Virus record (IMG/VR): IMGVR_UViG_3300035183_000460
Location: 48,563-112,562 of that record
Direction: 5' to 3' (one strand)
DNA length: 64,000 bases
Origin: a virus
Positions 27,174-35,441 of this stretch are shown here, piece after piece (position 1 is the stretch's first letter; each line of letters opens with the position of its first letter). The notes beneath the pieces are model-generated. The model had not been told where the DNA came from. It searched no databases and was given only the letters and a program-made list of their open reading frames with translations. The translations under genes were made by a program, and so were the position numbers.

Positions 27174-28700
27174 ATGAGTTTTATATATAATGATAAAAAC
27201 TTAATACTTACTTTAATTAAAAGTGGTATTGATTTTGAGAATAAATATGTTCGAAAAAATGCGCAAACTTTACCTTTGGATCCAAATGCAGATCCAAGTG
27301 TTAAAAATTATTTATTATTAACTCGTAAACTAGTTGATCAATTAGAGCAAAATTTTTATAATAAAGATAAAGGTCAAAATGTTCCTGCAGAAATTTCAAC
27401 AGAATTAGATGTGTCATCACCATTAAATGTTTCCAGTTTAAGTTCTTTTGGAAATTTTTTGCAATATCTAGAACAAAATAAAATATTAGTTAATGGCAAC
27501 CGTGTTGTATATTTTGGAGAAAATCCAGATCCTAAATCATATTTGCCAGTTTCTGGTGAACTTGATAATATGATGGAAACTGGTAAACGAGAATCTATAA
27601 AACAAGAATATTTTGTTAATATAAAATTACTTCAAGATTATTTACTTTCATTACAAAAATTAGCTCAAGATACAAAAGATAAAGTGTTAGAGATAATGGT
27701 AGGTAAGAGAGTTGAAGATGTTAATAAGATTTTTAGAATGAGTTTACCTAAAAAATATCAAGAACCAGAATATGTATTATCTCAAGAAGAAACATTAACC
27801 ACATTTCCACGTACTATTGATTATAGTAATTATACTGCTGATGGATCAATTCAATTATTATACAAAGATATTGCTGACGCTAATTCTTTTAGGTCATGGG
27901 CTTTTTCTAATAAAATACAACTTAAGATACCTGGATATGATAAAGAATTTAATGTAACTGATGCCGATTTTGATTTCTGTAATTTAATTAAGGTTGTATA
28001 CTTAAAGGCGCGTTGGTTATTAAGTAGATCAATATCTAAAGATCAAGAAAGAAAATATAATATTTTTGTAAAACAAATAGAAATGGTTAGTAAAGGAATT
28101 AGTGGTCCTAATGGAGAAGCTTGCTCATTAACTTCATATGAATATGATAATAAATCAAAAAGTACTAATAAATCAAAAAGTCCTAATGTAACAGATCGTA
28201 GTGAAGTTGAAAAATCTGATGTAGATTATAATAGGGCAAAAATAATTAATTCAATGAAAAATATGTTTCCTTATAAGGAAGGTGAAATAGATTTTGATAG
28301 AATAACTAGATTTGTTGATAAATATTCACAAATAGAACCAAGCATTTCTTCATTTGCAAATACTGTTAAACAGCAAATTAAAAAAGCGAAAAGTATGCTT
28401 GGTGAGGCAGCAACAGGACAGTTTCTTAATGAAGAGGTTGATGATATTCAAAAGAAATTAGAACATCCAGAAAGAATTGCCGAATATTTATTGACATTGC
28501 AATATATAATTGAAACTGTTGCTAAAATAATGATGGTTTTCAAATCTAAAGATTTTGATTATATGGATGATCACACAAAAGATGAATTTATAAAACAAGT
28601 TGGTAGCGATGCCAATGATGCGTCTGCACTTCGTTACAATAATGCTTTGGTTATTAAAAACTGGCAAAGTAATTTACATAGAGTTCTTAGAAATAATTAG
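27174..28700 (+). CDS. Hypothetical structural protein, 508 aa
   Basis: Mixed helical protein in the same co-directional cluster, 6 nt after its neighbour. It has a segment DANSFRSWAFSNKIQLKIPG at about 240-260 that resembles the W-A segment of the preceding protein, suggesting a shared small module. A long helical region follows (YLKARWLLSRSISKDQERKY) and a charged linker (SKSTNKSKSPNVTDRSEVEK, about 322-341). No membrane segment or enzyme motif is visible. Probably a virion-internal protein by context. Confidence 0.45.
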   Translation: MSFIYNDKNLILTLIKSGIDFENKYVRKNAQTLPLDPNADPSVKNYLLLTRKLVDQLEQNFYNKDKGQNVPAEISTELDVSSPLNVSSLSSFGNFLQYLEQNKILVNGNRVVYFGENPDPKSYLPVSGELDNMMETGKRESIKQEYFVNIKLLQDYLLSLQKLAQDTKDKVLEIMVGKRVEDVNKIFRMSLPKKYQEPEYVLSQEETLTTFPRTIDYSNYTADGSIQLLYKDIADANSFRSWAFSNKIQLKIPGYDKEFNVTDADFDFCNLIKVVYLKARWLLSRSISKDQERKYNIFVKQIEMVSKGISGPNGEACSLTSYEYDNKSKSTNKSKSPNVTDRSEVEKSDVDYNRAKIINSMKNMFPYKEGEIDFDRITRFVDKYSQIEPSISSFANTVKQQIKKAKSMLGEAATGQFLNEEVDDIQKKLEHPERIAEYLLTLQYIIETVAKIMMVFKSKDFDYMDDHTKDEFIKQVGSDANDASALRYNNALVIKNWQSNLHRVLRNN

Positions 28701-28718
28701 AATTTTTAGAAGGATATA

Positions 28719-29789
28719 ATGTTGTATAAAAAGAATAGAGCAATAAATCTTTATGTTGATGCATTGATAATTCAAGCAGCTTTTGGTGATGAAGTTATTA
28801 CTAAAAAAGCTGAAGGAGAATTTGTTGCATCGCTTATTTCTTCTGTTAAAGATTATGTTGATGCACACATAGATCCAAATGATAAAGTTGGTAGTGTAGT
28901 TAATTTATTGGCTCCTGGAGCGTTTTCTACATTAGTTAGTTCATTATTTCCTAGTTTGAAATGGCTGTCATTTATTTTTGGTTTAGCAATGCGTATATTC
29001 AATATTGATGTTGCTAGTATATTAAAAAATATTTCTTCAGACATAAAATCGTTAATTTCTGGAGGTAAAGAAATCTCCTCAGATCATGTAGATAATATTG
29101 TTACATCGCACTTTAGTGCAGTTCCACCAGCTACACAAGAAGATGCAGAGCGGTTTTTAAAATCTTCTCATATACGAATTAGAGAGGCAAAATTAATTAA
29201 ATTAGCACTTATTAATATAAATGATCAATTAATTAAAAATTCAAAATCTGATAATACTGCCTCTTCATTTATTCTTGGTAAACGCAACACTGTTAACTTA
29301 TTAGCTAAAGCTATAGGATGGATCATAAAAATTATTTTAGCTTCTGCAGGTTTAATGGTTGCGGGTGATGCAGCAAATGCTTTACTAGGAAAACCTAGCG
29401 CATTTACAGGTACACTACAACATGGTAAACCTATTGATGCTACCAAATCTAAACAAACTAGGTTTAAAGTTAATACATCATATTCTGATATTGCTAAAAA
29501 TACTAACTCATCTGTATGGGTAGAGAATGTTAGCCCATCACGTAATAATATTATAAATTTAGTTCTTGATTTTATGGAAGAGGTCTATCCAGAAACTAAA
29601 GATTTTAACAATGAGGCAATGTCAACTCCAGGATTTCAGGTAATAGTAGATGAAATTTTAGATTATAATGAAGCTAATCAAAATAGACAAATGACATATA
29701 TACCAAAAGCTTTTGATACAAAAAAAAGACTTGTAGATATGTTTATTGATCAAGTGGCAGAAAAAGCTGGAAATATGCAAAAATCTTAA
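28719..29789 (+). CDS. Putative membrane-active internal virion protein, 356 aa
   Basis: A good SD (AGAAGGATATA) precedes ATG 28719. Residues about 58-95 are hydrophobic (VGSVVNLLAPGAFSTLVSSL and KWLSFIFGLAMRIF). A second hydrophobic stretch, AKAIGWIIKIILASAGLMVA, lies at about 196-215. The rest is soluble helix. Two such segments in a head-cluster protein without a signal peptide resemble ejection proteins that enter membranes during infection. Family not recognised; a holin is less likely because of the length and context. Confidence 0.45.
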   Translation: MLYKKNRAINLYVDALIIQAAFGDEVITKKAEGEFVASLISSVKDYVDAHIDPNDKVGSVVNLLAPGAFSTLVSSLFPSLKWLSFIFGLAMRIFNIDVASILKNISSDIKSLISGGKEISSDHVDNIVTSHFSAVPPATQEDAERFLKSSHIRIREAKLIKLALININDQLIKNSKSDNTASSFILGKRNTVNLLAKAIGWIIKIILASAGLMVAGDAANALLGKPSAFTGTLQHGKPIDATKSKQTRFKVNTSYSDIAKNTNSSVWVENVSPSRNNIINLVLDFMEEVYPETKDFNNEAMSTPGFQVIVDEILDYNEANQNRQMTYIPKAFDTKKRLVDMFIDQVAEKAGNMQKS

Positions 29790-29825
29790 ATGAATGAATA
29801 TAATGTCATATTAATAAGGTGAACA

Positions 29826-31094
29826 ATGTCAAATAGTGAGATTTTTGATAAATATGCAGAACGTGCTATAGAAAATGGTCTTATTTCTAGGGCAGATACA
29901 AAAGAAAAATTAGAAAGTGGAGCTGGTGTTGATTCATTAGATATTTCAGCTATTGAATCTCTTTATGGTATTAAACCAAATCTTCCTAAAAACATGCAAT
30001 ATAAAAAAAATATAGTTGAAGATGCTCATCCAAATGCGGTAATAGTATCTCCTTCCTATGATAAATTAAATGGATTGGTTGAAAATATTAATGAGCGTCA
30101 AAATATTATATTAAATATTGTTAATAAGCCTGCTGATGGACATCATACACAGCATAAATATGCAAATGACTTAATATTATCTTTAGTTAGAGTAGCTAAT
30201 TATATGGATAATATTGATAATAATGAATTAATGATACTCGCAGATAAATGTATTGAACAATTAAATATGAAAAAGACCATTGCATCCCCATTGGGATGGG
30301 CTGCTGGGGTTGCCGCAGTGGCAGTTATTGGAGGACTAATTTATTGGTCTCAACATACTGATGAGATAAATAAGGGTTTTGTACAAAATGCAGAAAATCT
30401 AATTAAACAATTAGAAGATTTAATTACTTCTGGTACTGGATCTTTGTCTACTAGAACAGAATATCGTGATGAATTTAAAAATCAATTGAAAGATGTACAA
30501 AATAAGATAAAAGAAGTTTTACAATCTTACGATAAGATTAATGAAATTATTGATGAAATTGAAGCTCCAAAAGCTGCTACTTCTTTATATAATCAATTGC
30601 AAGCAGCCAAACAAATATCTAATAAACCATCATATATTGATATTTATAATAAATTTAAAGTTCAGGTTCAAGATTTAGAGCCTATGCTAATTAGTTTAGA
30701 GAAGAATTTTAAGAATGAATCATATAAGCGTCGTCAAGTTAAAAAAGATGAAAGTGTTTGGTCAAAAATAAATGATATGTTTGGCGGAATATTCTATGGT
30801 GGTAAAGGACTTATTGCAGATGAATTTGATGATGTCGTTCATGCAATTCCACCGTTTAGAAAATCAATAGAAGAAATTCAAGAAATTATTCAACATGCAC
30901 AACAAGCTGAGAAAACGGCTATAAATAAATATAAAGATTCTTTGCTTCAAATGCAGAAATACGAATTAAAACCTGAAACATCATCATCTTCTCAAAATAA
31001 AAATGATGAATTTAAATTAACTAATCTTCCTTCAAACGTAGAAGATTTAATAAAGTATATGAAAACTATGGAAGATTATGATAATAAGTTATAA
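29826..31094 (+). CDS. AHP-module and two-helix-module protein with one membrane segment, 422 aa
   Basis: Residues about 62-105 hold the AHP module (IVEDAHPNAVIVSPSYDKLN, then ERQNIILNIVNKPADG). It runs straight into the two-helix module (DLILSLVRVANYMDNIDNNE, about 115-134). A hydrophobic span follows at about 153-175 (SPLGWAAGVAAVAVIGGLIY). The C-terminal 240 residues are long coiled coil. The order of modules is close to that of the gene at 24486, so the two are probably diverged paralogues. An ejected or inner-head role is inferred. Confidence 0.5.
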   Translation: MSNSEIFDKYAERAIENGLISRADTKEKLESGAGVDSLDISAIESLYGIKPNLPKNMQYKKNIVEDAHPNAVIVSPSYDKLNGLVENINERQNIILNIVNKPADGHHTQHKYANDLILSLVRVANYMDNIDNNELMILADKCIEQLNMKKTIASPLGWAAGVAAVAVIGGLIYWSQHTDEINKGFVQNAENLIKQLEDLITSGTGSLSTRTEYRDEFKNQLKDVQNKIKEVLQSYDKINEIIDEIEAPKAATSLYNQLQAAKQISNKPSYIDIYNKFKVQVQDLEPMLISLEKNFKNESYKRRQVKKDESVWSKINDMFGGIFYGGKGLIADEFDDVVHAIPPFRKSIEEIQEIIQHAQQAEKTAINKYKDSLLQMQKYELKPETSSSSQNKNDEFKLTNLPSNVEDLIKYMKTMEDYDNKL

Positions 31095-31136
31095 AATTTT
31101 AATGTAATATATCAATAATGTGATATTTTGTTGTAT

Positions 31137-31210
31137 CCAATAATTAAAATTATTGGTAGTTCACATATTTTAGTAAGTTTTGGTGTAAGTCTGCCGTAAT
31201 CTATTCGGCA
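31137..31210 (+). promoter_or_regulatory. Two leader hairpins upstream of the decoration-type gene
   Basis: CCAATAAT (31137-31144), loop TAAA, then ATTATTGG (31149-31156) is a perfect 8-bp stem. TGCCG (31192-31196) pairs with CGGCA (31206-31210) and is followed by TTTTAA. Both lie in the 141-nt gap before the gene at 31236 and would be in its 5' leader. They may protect the transcript of an abundantly made protein or attenuate read-through. Confidence 0.4.
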
Positions 31211-31235
31211 TTTTAACATTTAAAAGGAAAAACAA

Positions 31236-31919
31236 ATGGCTTTAAGATTATTACAACCAGGTACACAACCACTTGGTCAATTTGATGGTTATGATGCAGA
31301 TTTAACAGTCACCGGTCTGAAAGGTGGTGAAGTTGTTACTTTAGTTGGTTATCCTTTAACAGGTACTGATAAAGCAGCATCTGATGTTTTTGACGGTTAT
31401 ACTAACACGGGCTCACAAGAGAAGCGTGTTGTTGTTACAAAGAACCTTCCAGTTGGCGCAAAATTATTAATGTTAGCTGATGAAGGTACATCTGACTATG
31501 GAACAATACTTGGTTATGTAGTCGGTGGAACTGCCGGACAATCAGTTTCTGGTGGTGCCGTTCTAGGACCTCATACTGCAACTGGTTCTGGCAAAGTTAC
31601 TTGCTGGGATAAGCCAGGTCTATATGCTGTATCTCTAGATGCATGTGATACAAACGCATCTACCGGTTTGCAACCAACAAATACTACTTTAGCTTCAGGT
31701 GATTTGCTTTATGCAACATCATCTGGATTAATTACTCCAAATGCATCACTATCTTTCGCAGGTGCTGGACAAAAACCAATCGGACAATTTGTTTCTTTCG
31801 AGACAAATGGTTCTTTGGTAAATACTCCATCTAAACTTGCTCAGGCTTTAAATAGCCCAAGTGGTTCATCTGCAGTAGCAAAATCATTCAAGTGGGCAGT
31901 ATTCCACTTTAATCCATAA
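31236..31919 (+). CDS. Probable capsid decoration protein, 227 aa
   Basis: Compact Gly/Thr/Ala-rich beta protein with few charges. It has its own leader and a strong terminator, and its codons are richer in C-ending forms than those of neighbours, as expected for an abundant structural protein. It contains two Asp-Gly-Tyr tripeptides (FDGYDAD, FDGYTNT). The C-terminal layout (GSGKVTCWDKPGLYAV, GLITPN, FKWAVFHF) parallels the protein at 23700. The position just before the major capsid gene supports a head-surface role. A tail-tube protein is an alternative. Confidence 0.6.
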   Translation: MALRLLQPGTQPLGQFDGYDADLTVTGLKGGEVVTLVGYPLTGTDKAASDVFDGYTNTGSQEKRVVVTKNLPVGAKLLMLADEGTSDYGTILGYVVGGTAGQSVSGGAVLGPHTATGSGKVTCWDKPGLYAVSLDACDTNASTGLQPTNTTLASGDLLYATSSGLITPNASLSFAGAGQKPIGQFVSFETNGSLVNTPSKLAQALNSPSGSSAVAKSFKWAVFHFNP

Positions 31920-31942
31920 TATATAATAATTGAATAAATAAA

Positions 31943-31974
31943 AAAAAAGCCGGGATTTAATTCCCGGCTTTTTT
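31943..31974. terminator. Strong rho-independent terminator, bidirectional
   Basis: GCCGGGA (31949-31955) pairs with TCCCGGC (31962-31968), extended by A-run/T-run pairing on both sides. On the + strand a T-rich tract follows the stem. On the - strand the A-run gives a U-tract too, so it can also end the convergent homing-endonuclease gene. Confidence 0.92.
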
Positions 31975-33109
31975 ATTTTTTGTAGGTTTTAATTCTATGA
32001 ATCCAACTATAAAATTCATTCATTGACAAATTTCTTTTTATAAAATTACAAGATTTACAACATGGCACTACATTATTTTTATTGTGTGGCATAGTATAAT
32101 CTATACGGTTTAATAAATTATAATTAAATTTATAAATTTTATTTTTACCACGTTGAATGCAATTTGATGATTTTGAATTACAAAAATGACATGTCATTTG
32201 AGATAAATAAAAAAAGTCTTCTATTGATAAATCGCCATCATTATAATTTGATTTATAAATAAATTTAACTAAATTTTTGAAGCGTTTATCATGTAATTTG
32301 TTTAAATTAACATCATCATTTATATGATAATGTAAATTATTCTTAATATTTAATTTTTGAATAAATTTATAAAATTCTTCAACACTTTTTTTATTTTTTG
32401 CTCTACTACACAATAAACAACAAGATACGCAATTATCATTAATATATGGTTTATTGTTATTTAACTTATCTAATATATTATAAATAAAAGTTCCGTTGCT
32501 AATCGAATAATTCGATCCTTTATTATGCGCATATTTAAATAAATTAAATTTATTTGATGGTAATATACCACAGTAATAACATGGCATTTGTGATTTTTTA
32601 TAAAATTCTTCAAATGTTAATAGTGGTGATTTGCTTGTTACCCCATCTGCATAACAATAATTTTGCCAAATTCTTCTTGCTGATGCTATTTCTGGTTTAA
32701 ATTTTCTCCTCTTGTTTATGGCAATATTTATATTTTTTTTGTTTATTTCTTTTTTAAGACAACCACATGATTTCGTTTTTCCACTAATTAATCTATTAGA
32801 TTTAATATTTTTAATTGTTCCGCATACACATTTACATTCCCATAAACTAGATCCTAAATATTTTTCAGTAACTAATCTTCCAAAAATTTGTTTTGGTTTT
32901 ATTTTTAAACGCAAATGTTCTCTTAAACATCCACATGATTTAGTTCCACCACGTGTTAAATCGATTGTTTTAGCTAATATTTTTTTACCACATTCGCATA
33001 CACATATCCATGTGGTATATTTTTTATTAGTTTTGCTAATAATTGTTTTACCTTCTGAAACTACAGTTAATCTACCAAATTTTAAATTAGATAAATTTTG
33101 TTTTTTCAT
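31973..33109 (-). CDS. HNH-type homing endonuclease-like protein, 378 aa
   Basis: The N-terminus has two copies of a small zinc-binding repeat (W-x-C-x-C-x-C-G ... S-C-G-C-L, about 34-60 and 89-117), common in phage homing endonucleases. Two similar HNH-like nuclease regions follow. The first starts at PCYYCG (about 176) with CCLLCSRAKN at about 230; the second starts at TCHFCNSKSS (about 310) with NVVPCCKSCNFIKR near 347. The gene is antisense to all neighbours and lies between the decoration and capsid genes, the classic setting of a free-standing homing gene. It has no role in virion assembly. Confidence 0.82.
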   Translation of the reverse strand: MKKQNLSNLKFGRLTVVSEGKTIISKTNKKYTTWICVCECGKKILAKTIDLTRGGTKSCGCLREHLRLKIKPKQIFGRLVTEKYLGSSLWECKCVCGTIKNIKSNRLISGKTKSCGCLKKEINKKNINIAINKRRKFKPEIASARRIWQNYCYADGVTSKSPLLTFEEFYKKSQMPCYYCGILPSNKFNLFKYAHNKGSNYSISNGTFIYNILDKLNNNKPYINDNCVSCCLLCSRAKNKKSVEEFYKFIQKLNIKNNLHYHINDDVNLNKLHDKRFKNLVKFIYKSNYNDGDLSIEDFFYLSQMTCHFCNSKSSNCIQRGKNKIYKFNYNLLNRIDYTMPHNKNNVVPCCKSCNFIKRNLSMNEFYSWIHRIKTYKK

Positions 33110-33201
33110 TAATAATCATGCATTAATATAACCCTTTCTATTTGTTTATCAAATAATATTATTTTTATATTATTTTTATGGTATTATTATTGAATAATTT
33201 T

Positions 33202-33219
33202 AGATGTTTCTAAACATCT
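33202..33219 (+). promoter_or_regulatory. Leader hairpin upstream of the major capsid gene
   Basis: AGATGTT (33202-33208) pairs with AACATCT (33213-33219) across a TCTA loop. It lies about 80 nt before the capsid ATG. A third partial copy of the arm (TTAGATGTTTTAC) follows at about 33227. Likely a 5' leader or transcript-stability element. No clear promoter box was distinguishable nearby. Confidence 0.35.
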
Positions 33220-33296
33220 ATGTACTTAGATGTTTTACATTTGTATACAAAAGCTGGTAAGACTGGCAAATAATTCTAAACTAGGAGAATATAAAA

Positions 33297-34313
33297 ATGA
33301 GTTCAATGTTCAACAATAAAGGTGAACTTAATGCGTCATCATTAAAAGATGCATTACAGACACTTGTAAAATATGCTTCAATTCTTGAAGAAAATCAACC
33401 ATCTAATGTAGGTTTAGCTGGACAACCAGCTCTTTCTGATGAAAAGCGCGATGAGTTAATTTCTCGTGCTATTATGACTCAGGAAGGTAAAATAGCTTTA
33501 GCTCAAGCTATGGCAAACCCAATTCGTAGAAACTTGGATTATCATGGAATTGCTCGTAGAGCACTTGTAGTAGATCCATTACCTCAAGGCGCAATGCCAA
33601 CATACGATCGTGATATCGACGTAGCTGCTGTTGTTATTTCTAGCAATGGCACTGGTCCAGAAAGCCGCGTATTCGGTGAGCGCGTTGTTGTTCCTGAATT
33701 CGAAATCTTTTCTAACCCAACTGTACGTATTGCTGAAGTTAAACGTCGTAGATTTAATGTAATTGATCGTGCAGTTCAAAAGGCTCGCCAGGAAATTATG
33801 GCTCAAGAGGATGCAAACGTTTTTGCTGCTCTTGATGCTGCAGCCAGTGTTGAAAATACACTACAAGATGTATCAGACTTTGGTATGTTGAAGAAAGATC
33901 TTATAGAAATTAAGGCTCAAGTTGATCGTTGGGACTTAGTTACAACCAAATTCTTCATGAATATCAATGAGTTTAATGATATCTTAAAGTGGGGATCTGG
34001 TGGTGGACAAGGCGTTGGTGGTGGAGAAGTTGATCCAGTTACCATGCGCGAAGTTCTACAAACTGGATTATATGCTCGTATTTGGGGCGCTGATGTAATG
34101 GTTAGCAAGATTGTTCCTCCCGGAACTGTCTATGGATGCGCAGATCCTGAATTCGTAGGTGTAATGCCAGTTCGTCAGGATATTGAAGTTCTTCCAGCCG
34201 ATGAACCAAAACAGTTAAAATTAGGTTGGGTTGTGAGCGAAATAATTGGAATTGGAATCGTAAACCCACGCGGTGTTGCAGCTGGTCGTAAGAGTGTAGT
34301 AATCGGCAGCTAA
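33297..34313 (+). CDS. Major capsid protein, 338 aa
   Basis: The order is typical for HK97-fold phage capsid proteins. A helical N-terminal arm (about 1-75, rich in Glu/Ala/Leu) precedes the shell domain with DRDIDVAAVVISSNGTG (about 103-119), an E-loop/P-domain region (FGERVVVPEFEIFSNPTVRI), a spine helix (VIDRAVQKARQEIMAQEDAN) and a C-terminal A-domain ending PRGVAAGRKSVVIGS. Codons are richer in C-ending and GC-rich forms (CGC, TTC, AAC) than in neighbouring genes, fitting very high expression. The SD is AGGAG and a strong terminator follows. The N-terminal arm may be removed by the head protease (inference). Confidence 0.85.
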   Translation: MSSMFNNKGELNASSLKDALQTLVKYASILEENQPSNVGLAGQPALSDEKRDELISRAIMTQEGKIALAQAMANPIRRNLDYHGIARRALVVDPLPQGAMPTYDRDIDVAAVVISSNGTGPESRVFGERVVVPEFEIFSNPTVRIAEVKRRRFNVIDRAVQKARQEIMAQEDANVFAALDAAASVENTLQDVSDFGMLKKDLIEIKAQVDRWDLVTTKFFMNINEFNDILKWGSGGGQGVGGGEVDPVTMREVLQTGLYARIWGADVMVSKIVPPGTVYGCADPEFVGVMPVRQDIEVLPADEPKQLKLGWVVSEIIGIGIVNPRGVAAGRKSVVIGS

Positions 34314-34345
34314 TTCCAATTAAACAAAATAATTGCCTAATTAAA

Positions 34346-34374
34346 GAAAAAGCCGCTTAATTAGCGGCTTTTTC
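34346..34374 (+). terminator. Rho-independent terminator after the major capsid gene
   Basis: GAAAAAGCCGC (34346-34356) and GCGGCTTTTTC (34364-34374) form an 11-bp stem with a 7-nt loop, followed by ATTTTT. It is the cleanest signal that capsid transcription ends here, before the homing-gene insert. Confidence 0.93.
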
Positions 34375-34375
34375 A

Positions 34376-34424
34376 TTTTTATGATCTTATGCCAAGAAAC
34401 CCACCAGCCTTGTGCTGGTGTATA
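34376..34424 (+). repeat. Dispersed hairpin repeat, copy A
   Basis: About 49 bp beginning TTTTTATGATCTTATGCC and containing the 7-bp stem CACCAGC (34402-34408)/GCTGGTG (34414-34420) with loop CTTGT. It matches copies at 49331-49380 (inverted) and 54886-54934. It follows the capsid terminator directly and precedes a homing-endonuclease gene. Function unknown. Confidence 0.85.
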
Positions 34425-34438
34425 TATGTATATTATTG

Positions 34439-35332
34439 ATGTCATGTATTATAATAAAACCAATTAAACAAAGAAATACTAAAAATAATATTCTTATCGA
34501 TTTGTACATTAATGAAATTAATAAACTTTATAATAGAGGTTTATCTCTTACAAAAATTTCAGAAAAATTTGGCATTAGTAGAAAATCTTTAACAAGATTA
34601 TTTAAGAAGAATGGCGTAAGTTCTAGAAAAGGTTTTCATTATGTAAGAAAATATAATTTAAATGAACATTATTTAGATGTAGTAAATACAGAAGAAAAAG
34701 CTTATATGCTTGGATTCATTTATGCTGATGGTAATAATTTATTTAAATTAAATAGAATTAGTATTCACTTATCTAAGAAAGATGAGGAAATTTTAAGAAA
34801 ATTTTCTCGTATATTATATAATGGAGATGAAATCATTAAATATACAAAAATTAAAAATAATAAAGGAAAAGAATTTGTTTATGCATGGCTAAATATCTAT
34901 AGTAATCATATGTCTAAGCATCTTGCTTCGCTTGGTGTCATTGAAAGAAAATCTCATAAATTAGTTTTTCCAGATTGGTTGGATAAATCGCTATATCGAC
35001 ATTTCATAAGAGGATTGATAGACGGAGATGGATGGATTTATGTTCCAAACAGCAATAGAGATAGTCCAAATGTTGGTTTAATTTGTACTAGACAAGTTAA
35101 TGATACATTAAAAAATATATTTGAAAAAGAATTAAATTTAAAATCATATATAATTAAAGCGTATAAACAAGATATTAATATTATGTGCGAAATTCGCATT
35201 AAAAATTATCATCAATGTAAAATTTTTCTTGATTGGATATACAATAATGCTACAATTTATCTTGAGAGAAAATACGATTTATATAAAAAATTTTTAAATA
35301 TATGGGAAAATCTTAGAAAACAAAATAAATAA
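34439..35332 (+). CDS. LAGLIDADG homing endonuclease with N-terminal HTH, 297 aa
   Basis: A GTG at 34412 is in frame but lies inside the hairpin repeat, so the ATG at 34439 is the likelier start; no strong SD is visible. An HTH (ISEKFGISRKSLTRLFKKNG, about 40-59) precedes two LAGLIDADG motifs, MLGFIYADG (about 90-98) and FIRGLIDGDG (about 189-198), each with the catalytic Asp. The protein should act as a monomer that cleaves a long target near the capsid gene. It is related to the genes at 35442 and 50521. No splice signals suggest an intein. Confidence 0.88.
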   Translation: MSCIIIKPIKQRNTKNNILIDLYINEINKLYNRGLSLTKISEKFGISRKSLTRLFKKNGVSSRKGFHYVRKYNLNEHYLDVVNTEEKAYMLGFIYADGNNLFKLNRISIHLSKKDEEILRKFSRILYNGDEIIKYTKIKNNKGKEFVYAWLNIYSNHMSKHLASLGVIERKSHKLVFPDWLDKSLYRHFIRGLIDGDGWIYVPNSNRDSPNVGLICTRQVNDTLKNIFEKELNLKSYIIKAYKQDINIMCEIRIKNYHQCKIFLDWIYNNATIYLERKYDLYKKFLNIWENLRKQNK

Positions 35333-35441
35333 TAATATATACAATATTATATTTTTAGGTAATTATTATATAAATTATAATTATTGAGTCAAAATAACTT
35401 AATAGTTATATAATATATTTGTGTATGAGATAAATGTAAAA

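Noticed and set aside
34412-34438. GTG start of the LAGLIDADG gene inside the hairpin repeat
   Set aside because: The GTG-CTG-GTG codons are the hairpin arm itself, no SD precedes them, and a normal ATG follows at 34439.
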